From Manduca sexta (lineage: Eukaryota; Arthropoda; Insecta; Lepidoptera; Sphingidae), in assembly GCF_014839805.1 (NCBI RefSeq), contig NC_051130.1:5456001-5520000 (forward strand): DNA of 64,000 nucleotides, given 5' to 3'. The notes below the pieces were generated by a model. The model did not search any database. It worked only from the letters and a program-made list of their open reading frames with translations, and was not told where the DNA came from. Shown here piece by piece: positions 12,096 through 25,300 of the stretch. Each line of letters begins with the position of its first letter. Within the stretch, counting starts at the first letter, position 1. Position numbers and translations under genes: made by a program.

Positions 12096-15000
12096 TACAC
12101 AGTACGGATATTTTAGACTTCTGGTAAGTGTATAGCATATACCAACGTTTAATTTACGTGTTTATTTTAGAATTATTACATGATATATTTAGTATGCATA
12201 TTATTATCGTTATTTTATTTATAAAGGTTTAATAATAATAATATCAGCCCTGTATTATACACTGTCTCACTGTTGGGAACGGGTCTCCTCTAACTACTGA
12301 GAGGGATTAGGCCTTGGTCCACCACGCTTGCCTAGCGCGGATTGGTACACTTCACACGTTACGTTTCCTTCACCGTTAAAGCAAGCGATAATTCACAAAG
12401 AATACACTCATGATTTTTTAGAAAAATCAGAGGTGTGTGCCCTTGGGATTTGAACCTGCGGACATTCCTCTCGGCGGTCCGTTCCACAACCAACTAGGCT
12501 ATCGCCGCTTTGTTATATAAAGGTTTATTCAACTTATAATCAATACTGAGTATTGTTTAAGATTTAATGATTTTAGGGAGCGTGATCCTTCATTCGATGA
12601 CGCCAGACGACATAATGACAAATCTGGAGACCATGAAAAACATACGGACAAGCAATTTCGGTATAACCGGGGGAAGACACAAGAGAGGTAATTGTTACAA
12701 CTTAATAAAATGGCTGTACAAGTTTTGTCTTCTGGTGGCTATAGTCTAAGGGTAACGTATAGGGGCAGGACGTGGACCGGGAAATCTTGGTTTGATTCCT
12801 AAAGTGTAATAATGTATGCGATAAAGACCTCAAGAAATTTGAACATTCGATTCGTTGGTATTTTCTCTAAATTAAAATATATTTTTTGTTAAGAAATTGA
12901 ATATTCGAATTGTTGGTACCTTCCATTAACACATTTTTTGTTTGAGGTCTCCAACAAACGCAGAAAAACGGGGAAACCGTGCCACATACCGAAGTAGAGA
13001 TGACGCCGGCAAAATCAATGAAATTCGAGGAGATATAGAACAAGGACGTAATCTGAGACAAGGCAGAGATCGTGCTGGGAAGTGGCCAAAAGTCCACCAG
13101 TACATAAAACAATGGAATGTACCATCGTAAGATTTTATTATGGTATTATTTTTAATACTGTGACATACCTGTCTTGTTAATATTGTAAATATGATAATTC
13201 AGTACCAAGACGTCACAAACTGGTCCTCCTCCTTGCGTCATTTTCCTCAGTACTGAGGGTCGTGACCACCTCTCACCAGCTTCCGCCATATAATATCATG
13301 CCATCGGTCCCGACTGTATTGTTACACAATACAGATGACCAAATATACCATATACAAACTGGTAGCAAGTAACAATGTTATTTCTATTGTAGGTCCACTC
13401 GAATTACCCCAATGTATCTGAAGCAGCAACCAGATAAAGAGTAAGCATGCAAATAAACGTATGTACACATCTAATATTACACGTATAATGTTCAAATATA
13501 TTTTCAGAACTCAGCAAAATCGTGGGGAATTTCCTGAAACTTTAAGTCCTTATTTTGTGAGTACCATTAATTCATTTATTAGACTAAGGTAGGTAGTTAC
13601 GAACATGCTTTAAGGAAGTTTCCTTATGGATGAATGTAGCCCTTGAAGATGCCCTTTACCTAACTTCATGCTCCTCGAAGCAGTGGTTCAGCAGTAAGTT
13701 ATTTTTCAATTAGGGTACATTGTAGACCCAATATATTTTTTATTGCCAGCTATTACCAATGTAGAGAGGAATATAAAGTATGTTTATGCTTTATACCACA
13801 TTATTTCAGATATCTCGACATCTGAAAAGTATTATGGATAAATTTCCAAAGGCAAATGTTACATCTGAAACCATAGGACGTACAGTAGAGTACAATGACA
13901 TAGTGATATTGAAAATAACAGAAACTAAACCCTCGGCAAAAAGATTCTTTAGAGCTGATGAAAGCAAATACATGGATGAAGTGCCAGAGAAGAAAATAGT
14001 ATTTATAGTCCACGGATTAAGTGTCATGGGCATGCGGATGCTACCTTGTTTGACCAGGGAAGAGGAGTTTACCAGGCTTGTTTCATATTATTTAGATCAC
14101 TTGGACAAGTTCGATATATTTTTGATACCGCTTGCTAATCCAGATGGGTACGTGAAAGTTGTAAGTAATTTTACGAAGATAAAACTGTTTCATTGCTTTA
14201 TTAATATGGCATAATAAATGTGGTGTCCGTTAGTTTATTACCCCGGCCGAGCAGACTTATTCACGGTTTAAACAGCAAAACGGATTATACGATGATTATT
14301 CTGATTTATTTGCTACCAAAAATATTAATTAAAAAAAACTTTTGAACTAAACGACGATTCTAAGTCTAGTTTTACCAAAATTTGTAACCAAAATGTTTTG
14401 ATCGTAGGCGCATCTGATGTGGAATAAAAATATGTCTCCACAAAGCGCGTGTCCTGGTGTAGCATTGGACCGCAATTTCGACGTTGCTTGGAACGCGACT
14501 CGAACCATCAGCTCTTGCAGCCAGCTGTACCCAGGACCGGCTGCCTTCTCAGAAGCCGAGACTAAAGCCATCCGAGATGTTTTCCACCACTACAGCCACA
14601 AGATAGTCGCTTACTTTCACGTGCATGCTGGAAGTTATACTTTTAGTACCTTTAAGGTATAGAATGTCATTTTATTCCTAGTTTTGTTTTAAATTCTGTT
14701 GATAAAGCAACATTTTATGACATTGATGCTAAACAATTGAGATGAAAGTAATATATGGTGTGGAAAAAGGAAAGTTATATAATATTTTCATAACGCCTTA
14801 CTCTGATTTCTGCGCAAAATGATCTGATGACCTAACCAAGAACCAGTACTTAATACTTGAATCATTGTACCGTTGTTTTTACTTATCAATAATAGACAAG
14901 TATCTCTGAGCGATTTAAGTTATTATAACTTATTGTTTTATTATTTATTACATAATTTAAAGCCTATTAATTTTTATTTGTGTCGTGACTAAAGTCAATT

Positions 15001-16994
15001 AGTTAAGGATTATTTTATAGCATAATTCTGCAATTAACAATTCGAATAACACATTTTTTATAATCCTGATTGGCGATACTGAAGTATTTTTATTATTAAG
15101 AATGTATGAAAATGGGATTATTCAATATAAAGCTATATATTTTATATTTATATTGTACTATTTTTTATCGTTATTCTTATAAAGGTACACTCATAACTTA
15201 CATATTTGTTTTTATTTTGACTCTGATTTATATTGATAAATTGGCTTCCAATGAATACCATTTTCATATCATACCCTTTCTGGTATTATTTAAATGCAAA
15301 AGTTTATGCAAATGTTTGGACGTTTGTAGGTTTTATTTAAAAATAAACACAGAATACACTAAACGGCTTTGGATGAAATTTATAAAACAGGTAGACCATG
15401 TCCTGGTTTAAAACATAGGTTTCTTTTTATCCTTTTTTTTGTTTTCGCGGAGGAAGTGTCTTATGACTACCGCCCAGCCTTCGTGGGGGGGCGACTGAGC
15501 TTATGTTGGGGTCACCGTGCCTTACGACCCGGCGTTGCGTCGCCAGGATTTGATGTCGACCTTCAAAAACCCCCGCGCACCGAAGGACGCCCTCGGCGTC
15601 TACTGCAGCATGAGGCCAACTGCACTCTGCCGTCCATCCCGGAGGTCTACCGAAAATTGTGCAAAGACGCACAAAAATGGGGATAGGCAGGGGATACCGT
15701 GGTGAAATTCTCAAAACATCCTAGCAATTTGATCCTAGGGGAATAATAAAATTTTTAATCTGTTATTTAAATAGATAGTGCTGGCGTCGTACTTTGTTTT
15801 AGGAATTTTTGTACCGAAAAATGCTTTTCACGCGGCGATTTCGCAAGCAACACCTAGGAAATTACAAAGATAGGTTAAATAACCAAATGGTTTATTAACT
15901 TGAAAATGCTGTTCAGGGTGATGCTGTCCTCTATCCCAAAGGCTACACAGACTCGCAGACGGATGACGACAAATACCTCGACTTGAGAGGTGAGATAGAT
16001 GAAGCCATGAAGAACGCTAGTTTCCAAATCCTTACAGTCACTGTGGATACCTTGTACAACTGGTACGGAAAGATATCTGGCAGCAGCGTGGACTATGCCT
16101 CATCGGTATGTTCTATTATTGTTTACACTCAAGCAAACCGCTGGCCTGGTAGTAACTTTCTTTATACTGGCACGCCAAAGTGAACACTTTGACTGATTGT
16201 AAGTGTAGTTGAGTCCAGATTTAGTGACGACGGATGGAAGACGGCTAGTCCCCGCTACACAATTATGCCGGCCTATTTGAAACCGAATATACGCAAGCTG
16301 GTCAAAAACACGTTGCATTTACGTAGGCCACTATGTTGGGTTTTACACCTATATATGGTGTCGCTATCCCGTTAGATACAATTGTCTTACCACCTGCAAT
16401 ACAATCTGAATTATGACTGACGATTAGCAGTTGCACCCTTCATTTCAAATTGCTGCGGTGATGCAGTGGCGTCATTTACAATCAGGCGAGGAGTTAACTC
16501 GTTTTCATTCTGTAAAAAGGACTGTGGGTGTATAATAAGAGATTATTTTATTACGTACACACACTCACGTCTTTTATCCCTTAAGGGGTAGGCAGAGGCG
16601 TAACTGACGCACCTACTTTCCGCCGTATGTATTCCGTCTAATAATACTATAGAGGGCGAGTCTATCGCTGGACACAAATTCCATTCTCCTAGTTGATATT
16701 GAGTAGAAAAATCAAATATTACTTTGCCCGACCCGGGGATCGAACCCGAGACCTTATCACTGCTGTCGTACCGTAGTATAACTGTGCCAATAAGGCAGTC
16801 AAGTTTTTGTAAACCTATAATATCGATGTGAAATTATATTTTTTAAGGTATACGGCATTCCCTACGCTTTGGAGCTCGTGATGCAGTTGTATAATATGGC
16901 GAGTTATGAAGCACTGACCGAGATATGGAAGAGAGTTATAGACGTCACGTTCAACAACATTTGGAAAAATACATACAGTAACGATGTTAAATAA
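12096..16994 (+). CDS. CP-1: M14 carboxypeptidase-like pseudoenzyme with charged N-terminal extension
   Basis: Hand-built exons: 12096-12123, 12577-12687, 12947-13126, 13393-13440, 13508-13556, 13810-14160, 14408-14656, 15917-16105 and 16848-16994 (TAA). Every junction has GT-AG and phases agree, giving 449 codons after the first exon. Exons to 13556 encode about 135 residues rich in Arg, Lys, Asp, Glu, Asn and Gln, probably disordered, where family members carry a folded propeptide. The catalytic-like domain starts at 13810 (ISRHLKSIMDKFP) and keeps NPDGY, DRNF and a Cys pair (SACPG/SSCSQ). The zinc motif HxxE reads S and G in VHGLSVMGM, aligned on the Gly of DAG; the third ligand His survives in HVHAG; bovine R127 is replaced by Asn (MWNKN). 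The Glu270 position is ambiguous (YALEL needs a two-residue gap). Inferred: secreted, without zinc peptidase activity. Intact frames argue against a dead pseudogene. Function unknown. Confidence 0.83.
12237..12512 (-). repeat. SINE family C copy, near full length
   Basis: Reverse-strand copy. The right end has the tRNA-like head (complement of GCGGCGATAGCCTAGTTGG), the middle has GTTAAAGCAAGCGATAATTC, and the left end has the conserved 'ACTACTGAGAGGGATTAGGC' body. It lies in the CP-1 intron between 12123 and 12577. Confidence 0.8.
14908..15052. repeat. Local direct repeat, copy 1 (CP-1 intron)
   Basis: Contains TTTTTATTTGTGTCGTGACT and ATAATTCTGCAATTAAC, matching 17097-17252 with few mismatches and the same orientation. 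It lies about 250 bases after the exon ending at 14656. Confidence 0.65.
15430..15700. other. GC-rich island inside a CP-1 intron
   Basis: About 270 bases with high G+C (GACTACCGCCCAGCCTTCG, CCGCGCACCGAAGGACGCC) between very AT-rich intron sequence. Short frames are open on both strands but none shows a recognisable domain, splice sites or a phase fit to CP-1. Likely a fragment of a foreign or transposon sequence; identity unknown. Confidence 0.4.
16165..16380 (+). repeat. Dispersed repeat family D copy
   Basis: Shares ACACAATTATGCCGGCCTAT, GTAGGCCACTA, and TGGTGTCGCTATCC in order with copies at 20690 and (complement) 63440. No coding potential or tRNA head seen. Lies in the CP-1 intron after 16105. 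Confidence 0.6.
16555..16800 (-). repeat. SINE family A copy in the last CP-1 intron
   Basis: Reverse-strand: tRNA-like head with B-box complement (GGGGATCGAACCC) at about 16736, body TAGAGGGCGAGTCTATCGC, tail CCCTTAAGGGGTAGGCAGAG. It ends 48 bases upstream of the final CP-1 exon. Confidence 0.7.
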
Positions 16995-16995
16995 A
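16990..16995 (+). terminator. Poly(A) signal of CP-1 overlapping its stop codon
   Basis: AATAAA spans the TAA stop (16992-16994). No other AATAAA occurs in the following 100 bases, so the 3' UTR is probably only about 10-30 bases. Confidence 0.6.
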
Positions 16996-17096
16996 CATAC
17001 ATTGAAAATTGTTTCCTTTTACTATACAAGGCCCTAACACGGCACATTGCTATCATAATTGATTAAATTTATTACATTTCATACTGAGTAATGTAG

Positions 17097-17252
17097 AGAG
17101 CGATACCAGAATTATATCTTATTGTTTTAATCTTTATTAAATATTTTTTATTATATAATTTAAAACCTATTTAATTTTTATTTGTGTCGTGACTAGAACC
17201 AATTAGTTAAAGATTATTTTATAACATAATTCTGCAATTAACGATTCCAATA
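17097..17252. repeat. Local direct repeat, copy 2 (3' of CP-1)
   Basis: Same unit as 14908-15052 (TTTTTATTTGTGTCGTGACT, ATAATTCTGCAATTAACGAT), starting 103 bases after the CP-1 stop codon. Either a local duplication or two insertions of one element. Confidence 0.65.
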
Positions 17253-17805
17253 ACTTTTACTACGCAAGTCGATTTTGCAAAATTTCCTTTTTGATCTAAA
17301 AATTCTTATTTTATACTTTAAAAACCAAATTCTTATTTCAAAAATGAAGTTTTGCATTATAGACGATCATGAAGAAGTCTCTAGTAATATATTTTTTTCT
17401 TTAATCGTCTGTGACATAAACTTGACATAACCGAGTTGGTAGTGTTAATTGCTGGTACAGTAAAATTAGTTGAGGCATTACATCATTAAAGTCACACCTA
17501 TTCTTTTTATTTAGAGCAGCGAGTAATAAGTCATCACAACCCGAATGTGAAACATATTTGATATTATGATAACTTTCATCGCCAAGAACAAAACATGTTG
17601 AAATGTTATGAGGTTGTATCTCCAAATATACACTAACGTAATAACTGGCCTCAGTGGGAGATTGATTTATAAAATTGTCTTTATAGATCCTGAGGGAGAT
17701 ACAATAAAATTCGATTAAATATATCCATTAACGCAACGTGACGTGACCAAAATGTGCGTCTAATTTCATAAATAAATAAATTTTGTCATTATCCCATTAG
17801 ACGTA

Positions 17806-17970
17806 TAAATGCTTTGGTGGCGTAGTTGTATTGCGTGTGATACGAGACCGCTCTGAGGTCCCGGGTTCGAATCCTGAGTCAAGCAATATTATATGCGGGT
17901 TTCTTGTTTAGTATCAGCCCGGAGTCTGGAATTTGAGCCCGTCATGGCTATAGGCTCGCCGCCTATAAAT
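17806..17970 (+). repeat. SINE family A copy, tail truncated
   Basis: tRNA-like head (TGGTGGCGTAGTTGTATTGC, then GGGTTCGAATCCTG) followed by AGCCCGGAGTCTGGAATTTG; stops before the tail. Confidence 0.72.
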
Positions 17971-20689
17971 ATAATATTATTTGCAGCGTGTACATGAATT
18001 CATTTAAATTGGCCATGTATTTATAAGGACTGCTTAGATTGCAAATTTTACAATGGGTCTATCGTAATATTATAATCATTATCATTTATAACTAGGCAAA
18101 AAGGCTAAAATACTATAAAAACGTAAATGAATCCGTAATCCGTTCCGTATTCGGCAAATATTATGACACTTTCACCAATGCGTCATCGGTGCCCCCGCGC
18201 AGTCTGCGTATACCGCCGTGGGAACCATACAATACTGGTTCATTACCAGTTTAAGAAATTCATTAACCTCAAAACGGACAATGTATGTCAACATATCAAT
18301 TCGATCGCGTTCTATGGGCTCGTAAGTATGCCAACGTAAACTGGTTGTGCATACAAAAAGACTCATAAGAGAGAATAAAGAAAGCGAACGTTTTCGCGGT
18401 TTTAAAGTTGTTTCCGTCGTCACTTTTGTTTTAAGCCATCCTGTTTTCACTGCGGATATTAGGCCAATGTAATACTCACGTGACGTGATGAGTCTAATCA
18501 CTTAATCGCTCGATATAACATTTCTTTACGCTTAGAGTAATATGTGAAAGTAATTTTTAGGAATTCCGGAACGCCTCATGCAATCTTGAGTCATACGTAC
18601 TCGTTTTAGAGTTCGGATACAAGTATTAATGATGAAATTGGTTATAATTTTTATGTCACGTGATGGTGTCGTCAATAATTACCGTTTAGAAGTTATTTTT
18701 TTTGTTTTAGTAAGTTTACCGTCATTGAACGTTGTCGCGCATTTGTCGCTGGAGGCGTGCCAGACTTCATAAAAACACATGAAAGTAAGATTAACTTCCA
18801 GTATCCAGGCTTTCTACTGGATACGCTGTTGTTAATCCATTTTAGGTCCCGTAGCCTATTTAGGAACCCTAATAGAATTTCCGTGTCGGACTCCCTGTGC
18901 GCAGGTCATTGTCGGTCCATTCAAAGCCTATTAGAGACATGGTGTTAAAAGGCATACAATTTGTCAAATAACTATGTCTAGGAAATAACTATATTTACAA
19001 AAATTGGGATTATTAAAGGCTAATTTTGAAGTTTTCCGACAACAAGTTTTTTTTTTACAATCATTTATGTTATATCATTATTATACTACACTGGTGTAAA
19101 TTATCCGTGTTAAAGAAGAGAAACGCAACATATTTGGCTCAGTTGAAAATAAAAACAAATACTTTATGATAATGTTTTTTTAATCATAATACACATATTA
19201 TCTAAGAGCTTTAATATTTTAAACTTATTTATATTTTCTATTGCATTGCTCATCATGTCGTCCTTCGGCCAGTCCTGACAAACATTTAGGACTTTTGTGC
19301 AATCTAATATTTCATAAACTATCCAAATTCATACCTATATATTAATTTCTGGTATCGCGTACCGATATTCAATTTTTTTATGATTTCTGGTTCTGCATTC
19401 TTCTTGCAGTATTGTAATTATTACAAGCATCTAGTCATATGACTACAACTATTTAACCATGTATTACGTCTTCAATGTTGTATAGATCTTCAAGACGTCA
19501 GAACATTCCACTATTTTATTGACGCATATTGTAATTACGAGTGTCAAGTGCCGTTTGTATAACAATAAGATTGGTCGTGCTTAGCAACAATGTAAAACTA
19601 TAATATAACAGGACATCTGTAACAGAATTTGTACCGTTTCATTTGGACTACAACTTTTGTCTTCAGTAATAGACGTCGTCAACTCCTCACAATTGTGTCA
19701 AACTCCTTTAGTAATAGTATAGCATCATTACGCGAATTCACTCATAGTTAATTGTTTATTAACTGATGCACCATTGCTTAACGAGGCGGAAACCTCTAAG
19801 CGGGCCACGAGTGTGGAGTCCCGGATTAGATTCCCGTCACTGGACATTTTTGAAAAATCTTTCCATAAGAAGCAAATAAGTTCTTGCAACTTTTGGTTTG
19901 GTTAGAGGAAGAAACCTTTAATTCCTTGATGACTAAGTTCTTAGAAATGTTTGGGTCATGCTCAAACATTGGATGACATAAAAAATAAACAAAGATACCT
20001 TGGTTATAACATTAGTGACTCAGTTAAGCCATGTCATGACAATGAGTTTAAATCCGTTAGAGGCGTGGGTGACATCGACACCGGTGCCTCGGCTCAGTTC
20101 AATAAACTTGATCCACTCGAGATAACTTTTCATTTTGATATGATTAATGATGTCGCTATTGAATTTCCTACAGCTAATCAATTTTGAGGTTGTATTTTAG
20201 TTGTAAGTTCAAGGAAATGGGTAATTTTAGTTAATTTTGTTAAGTATTACGTTTTCACTAAAATAAATCTCACTAAGAAAGTTCCCCGAATAAGATCTCA
20301 AAGTTCTGGATTTAAAGGTCATTTGAATCTAATAGCCTTTTGTCGTTACTGATGTCATTATAATGAAGTTTTAGTATGTTCAACTTCACGATGAGTAGTT
20401 TTATTTTTAGAATCCATACTTAGGTATGCATTATTCTAGACACCATAAAAACTGGATGATCTCAAACCGAAATTTATAATTATTGGAGATGTGTTTGGCA
20501 TTTAATTTGCCATAATAATGCAAATACCATTGGCCAAACAGGAAATTCAAGTAACCTTAGAAGATAAATTGTTTTCTAATGAGCACTTTCATGTTGCTAG
20601 CAATAAAGCTATAAACACAATAATTGTTGTTAAAAGTTGTGTGATAAGCATCCATTAAAGGCCTTGTTAGTTTTTTTTTATACGAGCAT

Positions 20690-20915
20690 GGGAATGTGCC
20701 CCCCTGGACCTGATGGGAAGTGGAGTATGGTCCAATAGAATGTCGACTGACGAGAGATGATTACCCCTCGGCCGTCAACACAATTATGCCGGCCTATTGA
20801 AACCCGATATACACAGATTAATCCCGGAACGCGACACACTTACATGGGCCACTAGTGCGGGTTTACAACCTTGTGTACGGTGGTCGCTATCCGTGCGGAT
20901 ATAAAATATATCCTA
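20690..20915 (+). repeat. Dispersed repeat family D copy, longest
   Basis: Starts with GCCCCCCTGGACCTGATGGG; contains GTCGACTGACGAGAGATGA, ACACAATTATGCCGGCC, and GGTGGTCGCTATCCGTG. Probably a nonautonomous SINE or MITE. Confidence 0.6.
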
Positions 20916-22199
20916 TCACCGGCAAAACTAACAATACCAGAATAAATAAAATACTGGATGTTTTTTTAAAAACAACAGATATATTCATGTTCTTCTTATG
21001 CATAGAACTTCATAGTAATTATGTGTGTATTAATTTATTGTAAATGAGTTTATTTAATTAAACCATATCCATATATAAAATATGTAACTATATATAAAAA
21101 GTCTGTTTGATTTGATTGGGATACAACAATATTAGCCAATCACAACAGCCCTATGGCTACGCACTGGGAAGGCTGCCATGCCGTCAGCTCTGAGAAACAG
21201 ACTTGTTAACACAGCTTTACTCCGTCTTTATAAAAAAAAAAATGTCTATGAATAAGGGGGTATGTCTGCCTATCTGTTTGTTATATTTTCATTAAAAAAT
21301 ATACTATTTTGACTGAAACCGTCTAGACATTGTATAAAAAAATCGAAAATGTTTAAATAAATTGTATTTTTAGTCATAAGACTTTTTAACTATGAGATTA
21401 AGGGCTAGATTAAGGGAGAAATATAAAATTAAAGATGAATTTTATTCTAAATATAAAATGGGATTTATTACCGTTAGTGCAAGTGGAGGCGGCGATGTGG
21501 AAAATAAGTGCAGCGTTGGTGCGTTCAGCATTTATTACTTGAAAATCTCAATCACAGTCTCGTATTCGGAAGTAAATTTCACGATTCATTGCGTTTTTAA
21601 TTTTGAACGCTGATAATCTTATAAACGCCGTTTTATTGCGACGAAGCTGCATACTTTAGTGAAGGTGGCCGTTAATATTTTGATTTTATTTCCTTTCGGA
21701 AAATTTAATATTTTTCGTATGACAAGATAACTAATGTAGGTCGCTTTGGTAAACACCATGTGTATGACAAAGAAACGCTAACGCGACGGGAGAAAATTCA
21801 ATTACAAAAAACCGAAATAAAATTAGAAAAATAGTTTTATTACGATAAAAAAATCTAAGTAGAAAATTTGCATATATAATTTTTTAGAACTCCGTCAGCT
21901 TGGAAAAATATATTCTGTTTACAATTCCAGTACTGGATAATTTGATTAATATTGATCGCATGATGGTTTTACAATACTTCAATATCAGAATGCGCTAAAT
22001 GTTAACTGCAATAAAATATGTATAACCGATGCAGAAGACAACAATATTATCCCAATCTTATGCTCTACCTCAAAAGGTAACTGAAAAGCTATGAACATTA
22101 TTTACAGATCAGTAGGTAATTGTTGAATATAAAATTTTTTCTCACACGAAACATTAATAATTAGGCTATTTAGCACTATAAATTTATCTCAAGTTATGT

Positions 22200-22385
22200 T
22201 TTATAGAGAAAGCGCGGAAAGTTCGATAGTTCGTCCTTGCTCTACGTAATTATAGTGAGTGAAGCACCGTTATGGGGTCCCTCGTGGCCGGAATAGATGC
22301 GCGTGCGCAGTGTGCGCTAGCGCGGCGCCGCGGACACTGGTGTGTGATGCGAATGATTTTACCAGTCCATTTGTGATAAGTTGTG
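22200..22385 (+). promoter_or_regulatory. CP-2 upstream region / 5' UTR
   Basis: The 185 bases before ATG 22386 turn GC-rich around 22290-22340 (GCGCGTGCGCAGTGTGCGC, then GCGCGGCGCCGCGG), in contrast to the flanks, and lead straight into the signal-peptide exon. TAATTATAG near 22249 is only TATA-like. Transcription start not determinable by eye. Confidence 0.4.
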
Positions 22386-25300
22386 ATGGCTCTTTGGATA
22401 GTGTTGTTTTTGGGTGAGTTTAACATATTAACGACATTTTAATTTTCTGTTAGGTGTCTAATTACAATCAATCGATAAGTTGATTATATTGTTCTTCATT
22501 TCTTTTCCTATTATTTATTATGTGTTTTACTTATATAAATCAATTAATTAGTAATTACCAGATTTAATACGCGTGGAAACATAATATATATATTTCAAAA
22601 TGATTACTAATACACTTATAATTTTTTTCTCCTAATAAACAAAAAAATTATCGAACAAAGTAAAACTTCATTCTAATTTATTGCTCAATATAATAACTTT
22701 ATAAATCATTTTATATATTTAAAATCTTGACAAATACCATTAATACAGGAAAACATTTTAAATTACCATTTTTCTCTATCATCGCCATGTATGAGTTTTC
22801 CCTTTCTTATAAGCTCATTACCATGACATCTCGAGAGTTCATGCTTGATTTCTCTCATTCATTACAATACGGTAAACATATGATGGGGTATTTGTATGTG
22901 CAAGTACTTGTTAGTCATTAAACCATAGTTATATAATAGGAAAACAACTTTTTCAGGAAATACTTTCCCTCTGATAAGTACTTTAGGAATAATTAATCGT
23001 TAATATAGGAGAAAGGGTATTCAGAGATGTTACTGTGCGATTACGCCACGTATTTTTAAAAAAATAAAAACAATATTTTGCCGAATTTCTTTATTTGATT
23101 TATTGAGACAGTTAATCTTGTTTCTTATATATTTTATCCATGTGTTTGTTACGGCTTATTCGAAATTAAAAACAATAACAAATATATTATAATCTACAAA
23201 AAAAATATCAGCCATTAAACCATAGCCATGATTAAAATCAATAAAATGCATTTTATTGCGTTTATACACGCGTTTATCAAGCGATTAATTAGCCATTAAA
23301 CTTTGCAAATTAAAATATCAATTATAATTGAATAATAATTATTGGTGTATTGCTAATTTATAATTAGTATTTTGATACCTTCAAGGTCTAAGAATGGTGA
23401 TATTTTTACGACCATACAATAACCAAATCTCGTGATTAATCGGACCTCAAAACTGACATTACGTATTTTATCTAGGTAGTAAAACAAACGGTACGTCAGC
23501 ACTCTGGGTTCGAATCCCGGGTCGGGAAAAGTGATGTTTGAGTTTTTTCTGCTCAATATAAGCCCGAAGTCTGGAATTTATGCCAGATATGGCGTATACC
23601 TGGCCCCCTAACACATTATGGGACATAACACTCTTGGCGGAAAGTGGATGCCCTGGTTACACCTCTGCATGCCCCTTCGCTATAAAAAACCTGTAACTTG
23701 TGTATTAAAAAAACCTGTAACTTGACAAGGAACCTTCACGTAAATAATTATAAGTAAATTCAAAAGCTACAAGTTTACATAAATTTTACAATAATCAAAA
23801 TAAATTAGGACTGACAAGACAATGCTAGTAGTCTGATCAAAGGGCGTTTATCAATCACGTTTAATTTTACACCGCGATCAAACAATGTTCAGCCAACGCC
23901 ATGACTGGATCAGAAAAATAATAACTTTTTCATCCATCAGGAACCGTTAGATTGTTCCGCACCTTGTAACAAAACAAAGTAAATTAAATTTCTTCGATTA
24001 AAATATCAAGTGGAAATTGCATTCCTTTGCAACCATGTTTTATATTAAATTTATTTTTCCATCAAAATGAATACCAAGAATTCTATGAAAGGCATCATTA
24101 TGCACAGTATCTTACATAAATATACACAGGTCACTATTAAATTAAATTAAAATCAGCGGGGATTCATGCGACGATCAAAGGGCGACTTTAATGATATCAA
24201 TCGGTACCAAATTGGTCCAAGAGCCGAAGCCAACGTTGTAAAGAGCTCAATTACATGAAGCCAGACGAAAAAATATCGTCACAAATTAAAGAATCGTTCA
24301 ACGCAAATAATCTGCCCACAAGAGTAGCATCAATAGCGCAGAACCGTGATTACGATGTTCAATAGAATATGGAAGGAAGCTTTAATGTTAATTAAATTAA
24401 ATTTTTATGATGGTATAGTGGTTGAATTACTTAGTCACAGGTTAGCAAGAACGTGATGTAAACATAAGCATGTCAGGAAATAGCTCGCGAGAATGTTTAT
24501 ATATTTGGCACATCACGCATTTATCCCGGAAGGGGTATGCAGAGACGCATCTAGGGCACCCATTTTTCACCAAATGAAGTTTCAAGAAATGAAAATAGTG
24601 AGACAGTGTGGCATAATTTTTCTCTTATAACCACAATATAAACCGGAACTATATATTATGGTGTAGATTGGGCAATATACAACCTTATTTAAACAGTATG
24701 TGTACTAGATGTTTTAGATTTTAACGTTGGCATGTATGGTGTATTTTACATGTATTTTTAACATCTAACAAATTCTTTGAGTAAATTTTTCAATTATGGG
24801 GATTTCTATGGCAATTGCGCCACAGCGTCATCCTCTTATAAACCGAATTACATTATTATTCAAAATAAAATTAATAGCTCGTTATCATTCCTCTTTTATT
24901 TATTTGAATTTTATATTTGCATTTACTAAGAATGAAGCAAAATCATGCATCTATCGATGAAAGAAGCTAGTATTAGTTTGAGGTACACCACGTGAGGTTT
25001 TTTCAGTCAAACAGACAATATTTCTATGCTCCTACATGAAGTTGAGCATACATAAAACATAACTCATGCTGATTTGGAAACAATTTTCCTCATTCACCAC
25101 TTAAAATTTTTTAACTGTAACCATTACGATAATGGTAAATGTTTGAGCGATAACTTGGAAAATATTTTTTCGCAACACCACTGGTCTGAAACTGTTGATA
25201 AGTTCAAACATGGCCTGAATCATTTGCAATTGCCATGCGGTCTACAATTGCTATGACTGCATACTTGTCGCAATAGCAAAATAAATTACCCAACATGGGA

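Larger units (their letters stand above)
16996..22199. other. CP-1 to CP-2 intergenic region
   Basis: No exon with family resemblance or phase-compatible splice sites. Holds the local repeat at 17097, a SINE A copy at 17806 and a family D copy at 20690. An open frame on the minus strand (18172-18501, 109 codons) has no recognisable domain and no splice partner; I do not call it. A 78-codon frame at 19951-20187 is likewise unassigned. Confidence 0.5.

Noticed and set aside
12577..12687. Reading this CP-1 exon in the frame SVILHSMTPDDIMTN
   Set aside because: It leaves the wrong phase for the exon at 12947, where the joined frame hits a stop. The frame ERDPSFDDARRHND closes with both neighbours.
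17806..17880. tRNA-like sequence with A and B boxes
   Set aside because: The stems do not close as a tRNA and the following SINE body is shared with several other copies, so it is a SINE head and not a tRNA gene. The same applies at 9704, 23460 and 30755.
18172..18501. 109-codon open frame on the minus strand between CP-1 and CP-2
   Set aside because: No recognisable domain, no signal peptide or splice partner, and AT-rich DNA of this size produces such frames by chance.
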